DNA from: Roseobacter sinensis
GTDB taxonomy: Bacteria > Pseudomonadota > Alphaproteobacteria > Rhodobacterales > Rhodobacteraceae
Assembly (NCBI RefSeq): GCF_025755255.1
Contig: NZ_JALIEB010000002.1
Span: 411,218-475,217, forward strand
Direction of reading: 5' to 3'
Length of the DNA stretch: 64,000 bases
Shown: positions 63,953 to 64,000 of the stretch, in pieces
Position numbering within the stretch: the stretch's first letter is position 1
How the letters are laid out: each line of letters starts with the position of its first letter
Translations under genes and position numbers: made by a program
Notes under the pieces: model-generated
Databases searched by the model: none
Told to the model about the DNA's origin: nothing
The model's input: only the letters and a program-made list of their open reading frames with translations

Positions 63953-64000
63953 CTGTTGCTGCGAGAGCGATTGCGGAGAGGAAGACCTTCGGACATCGGT
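63927..64000 (-). mobile_element. End of an IS5-family-like insertion sequence (continues beyond window)
   Basis: GGTCAGGACTCA starts just after CTAG at 63923-63926, which would suit a CTAG/TA target of IS427-group elements. The minus-strand reading downstream is a transposase C-terminus. The other end and the matching terminal repeat are outside the window, so the exact boundary is inferred. Confidence 0.6.
63936..64000 (-). CDS. Transposase C-terminus (IS5 family-like), partial
   Basis: The last codons of a transposase read CPKVFLSAIALAATVIYWL and a TGA at 63938-63936, very like the RCAHTFMSAICIAATVIFWL-type ends of IS5/IS427-group transposases. Only about 21 codons are visible; the rest lies beyond the window. 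It is oriented opposite to the ATPase fragment that it interrupts. Confidence 0.65.
   Translation of the reverse strand, partial: RCPKVFLSAIALAATVIYWL

Noticed and set aside
59713..64000. Second attachment site (repeat of the tRNA 3' end)
   Set aside because: I looked for a copy of the last bases of the tRNA downstream and saw none in the window, so an island boundary is not demonstrated.
1..64000. CRISPR arrays, rRNA genes, riboswitches, complete prophage or complete insertion sequences
   Set aside because: No regularly spaced repeats, rRNA sequence or recognisable riboswitch core was seen; the only mobile element is the partial IS at the right edge.

Overview
The window is high-GC, densely packed DNA with many 4-nt stop/start overlaps. 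Its gene content is typical of a marine or host-associated alphaproteobacterium of the Rhodobacterales (Roseobacter group): two TRAP transporters, a HutF-type histidine pathway, a CHASE2 adenylate cyclase with a FecR partner, DUF2793, entericidin-like mini-lipoproteins and a DksA-like zinc protein. The species assignment is inference from content only.

Layout. 1-5.5 kb: a GMC oxidoreductase (cut by the window edge) divergent from a DctPQM TRAP transporter and an IclR regulator. 5.5-7.8 kb: FecR-like protein and CHASE2/class III cyclase. 8.1-10.9 kb: an orphan DUF2793 fibre-like protein and a gamma-glutamyltransferase. 10.9-19.2 kb: histidine utilisation, with hutI-hutH-hutG-hutU and a Rieske oxygenase on the minus strand, and hutF-hutC divergent on the plus strand. 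19.3-24.8 kb: phosphoglycolate phosphatase-like gene, aldose epimerase, a CIO-type bd oxidase (cydAB) and a TauE-like permease. 24.8-33.5 kb: a RpiR-controlled cluster made of an N-formylglutamate amidohydrolase-like gene, a second TRAP transporter (QMP), a glutamine-synthetase-like ligase, an aldehyde dehydrogenase and an iron alcohol dehydrogenase. Together these read as a gamma-glutamylation route for an imported amino alcohol or amine. 33.6-36.8 kb: peroxiredoxin-like gene and a Ssu/Tau-type ABC importer. 37-40.3 kb: rpe, a FadJ-like trifunctional protein and a small methyltransferase. 40.4-46.3 kb: an oligopeptide-type ABC importer. 46.3-51.2 kb: GNAT, LysR, small membrane genes and a large MscS channel. 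51.4-58.0 kb: a seven-gene, overlapping glycan operon (four glycosyltransferases, a histidine phosphatase, a polysaccharide deacetylase and a methyltransferase paralogous to the one at 39.8 kb). 58.0-59.0 kb: two mini-lipoproteins, a mini membrane protein and a DksA-like protein. 59.7 kb: tRNA-Thr(CGT). 59.9-61.4 kb: two unknown, visibly AT-richer genes behind the tRNA. 61.6-63.4 kb: lepA. 63.6-64 kb: the start of a P-loop ATPase gene cut by the end of an IS5-like element.

Central theme: uptake and catabolism of nitrogen-rich organics. The hut genes convert histidine to glutamate and formate, and the 25-33 kb cluster would use glutamate as a carrier for an imported substrate. The strongest candidates for undescribed biology are that cluster, the glycan operon at 51-58 kb, the Rieske gene inside hut, a pair of covarying inverted repeats at 61.4-61.5 kb, and the low-GC gene pair behind the tRNA. 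All starts were chosen by reading for Shine-Dalgarno (SD) sequences; no searches could be run.
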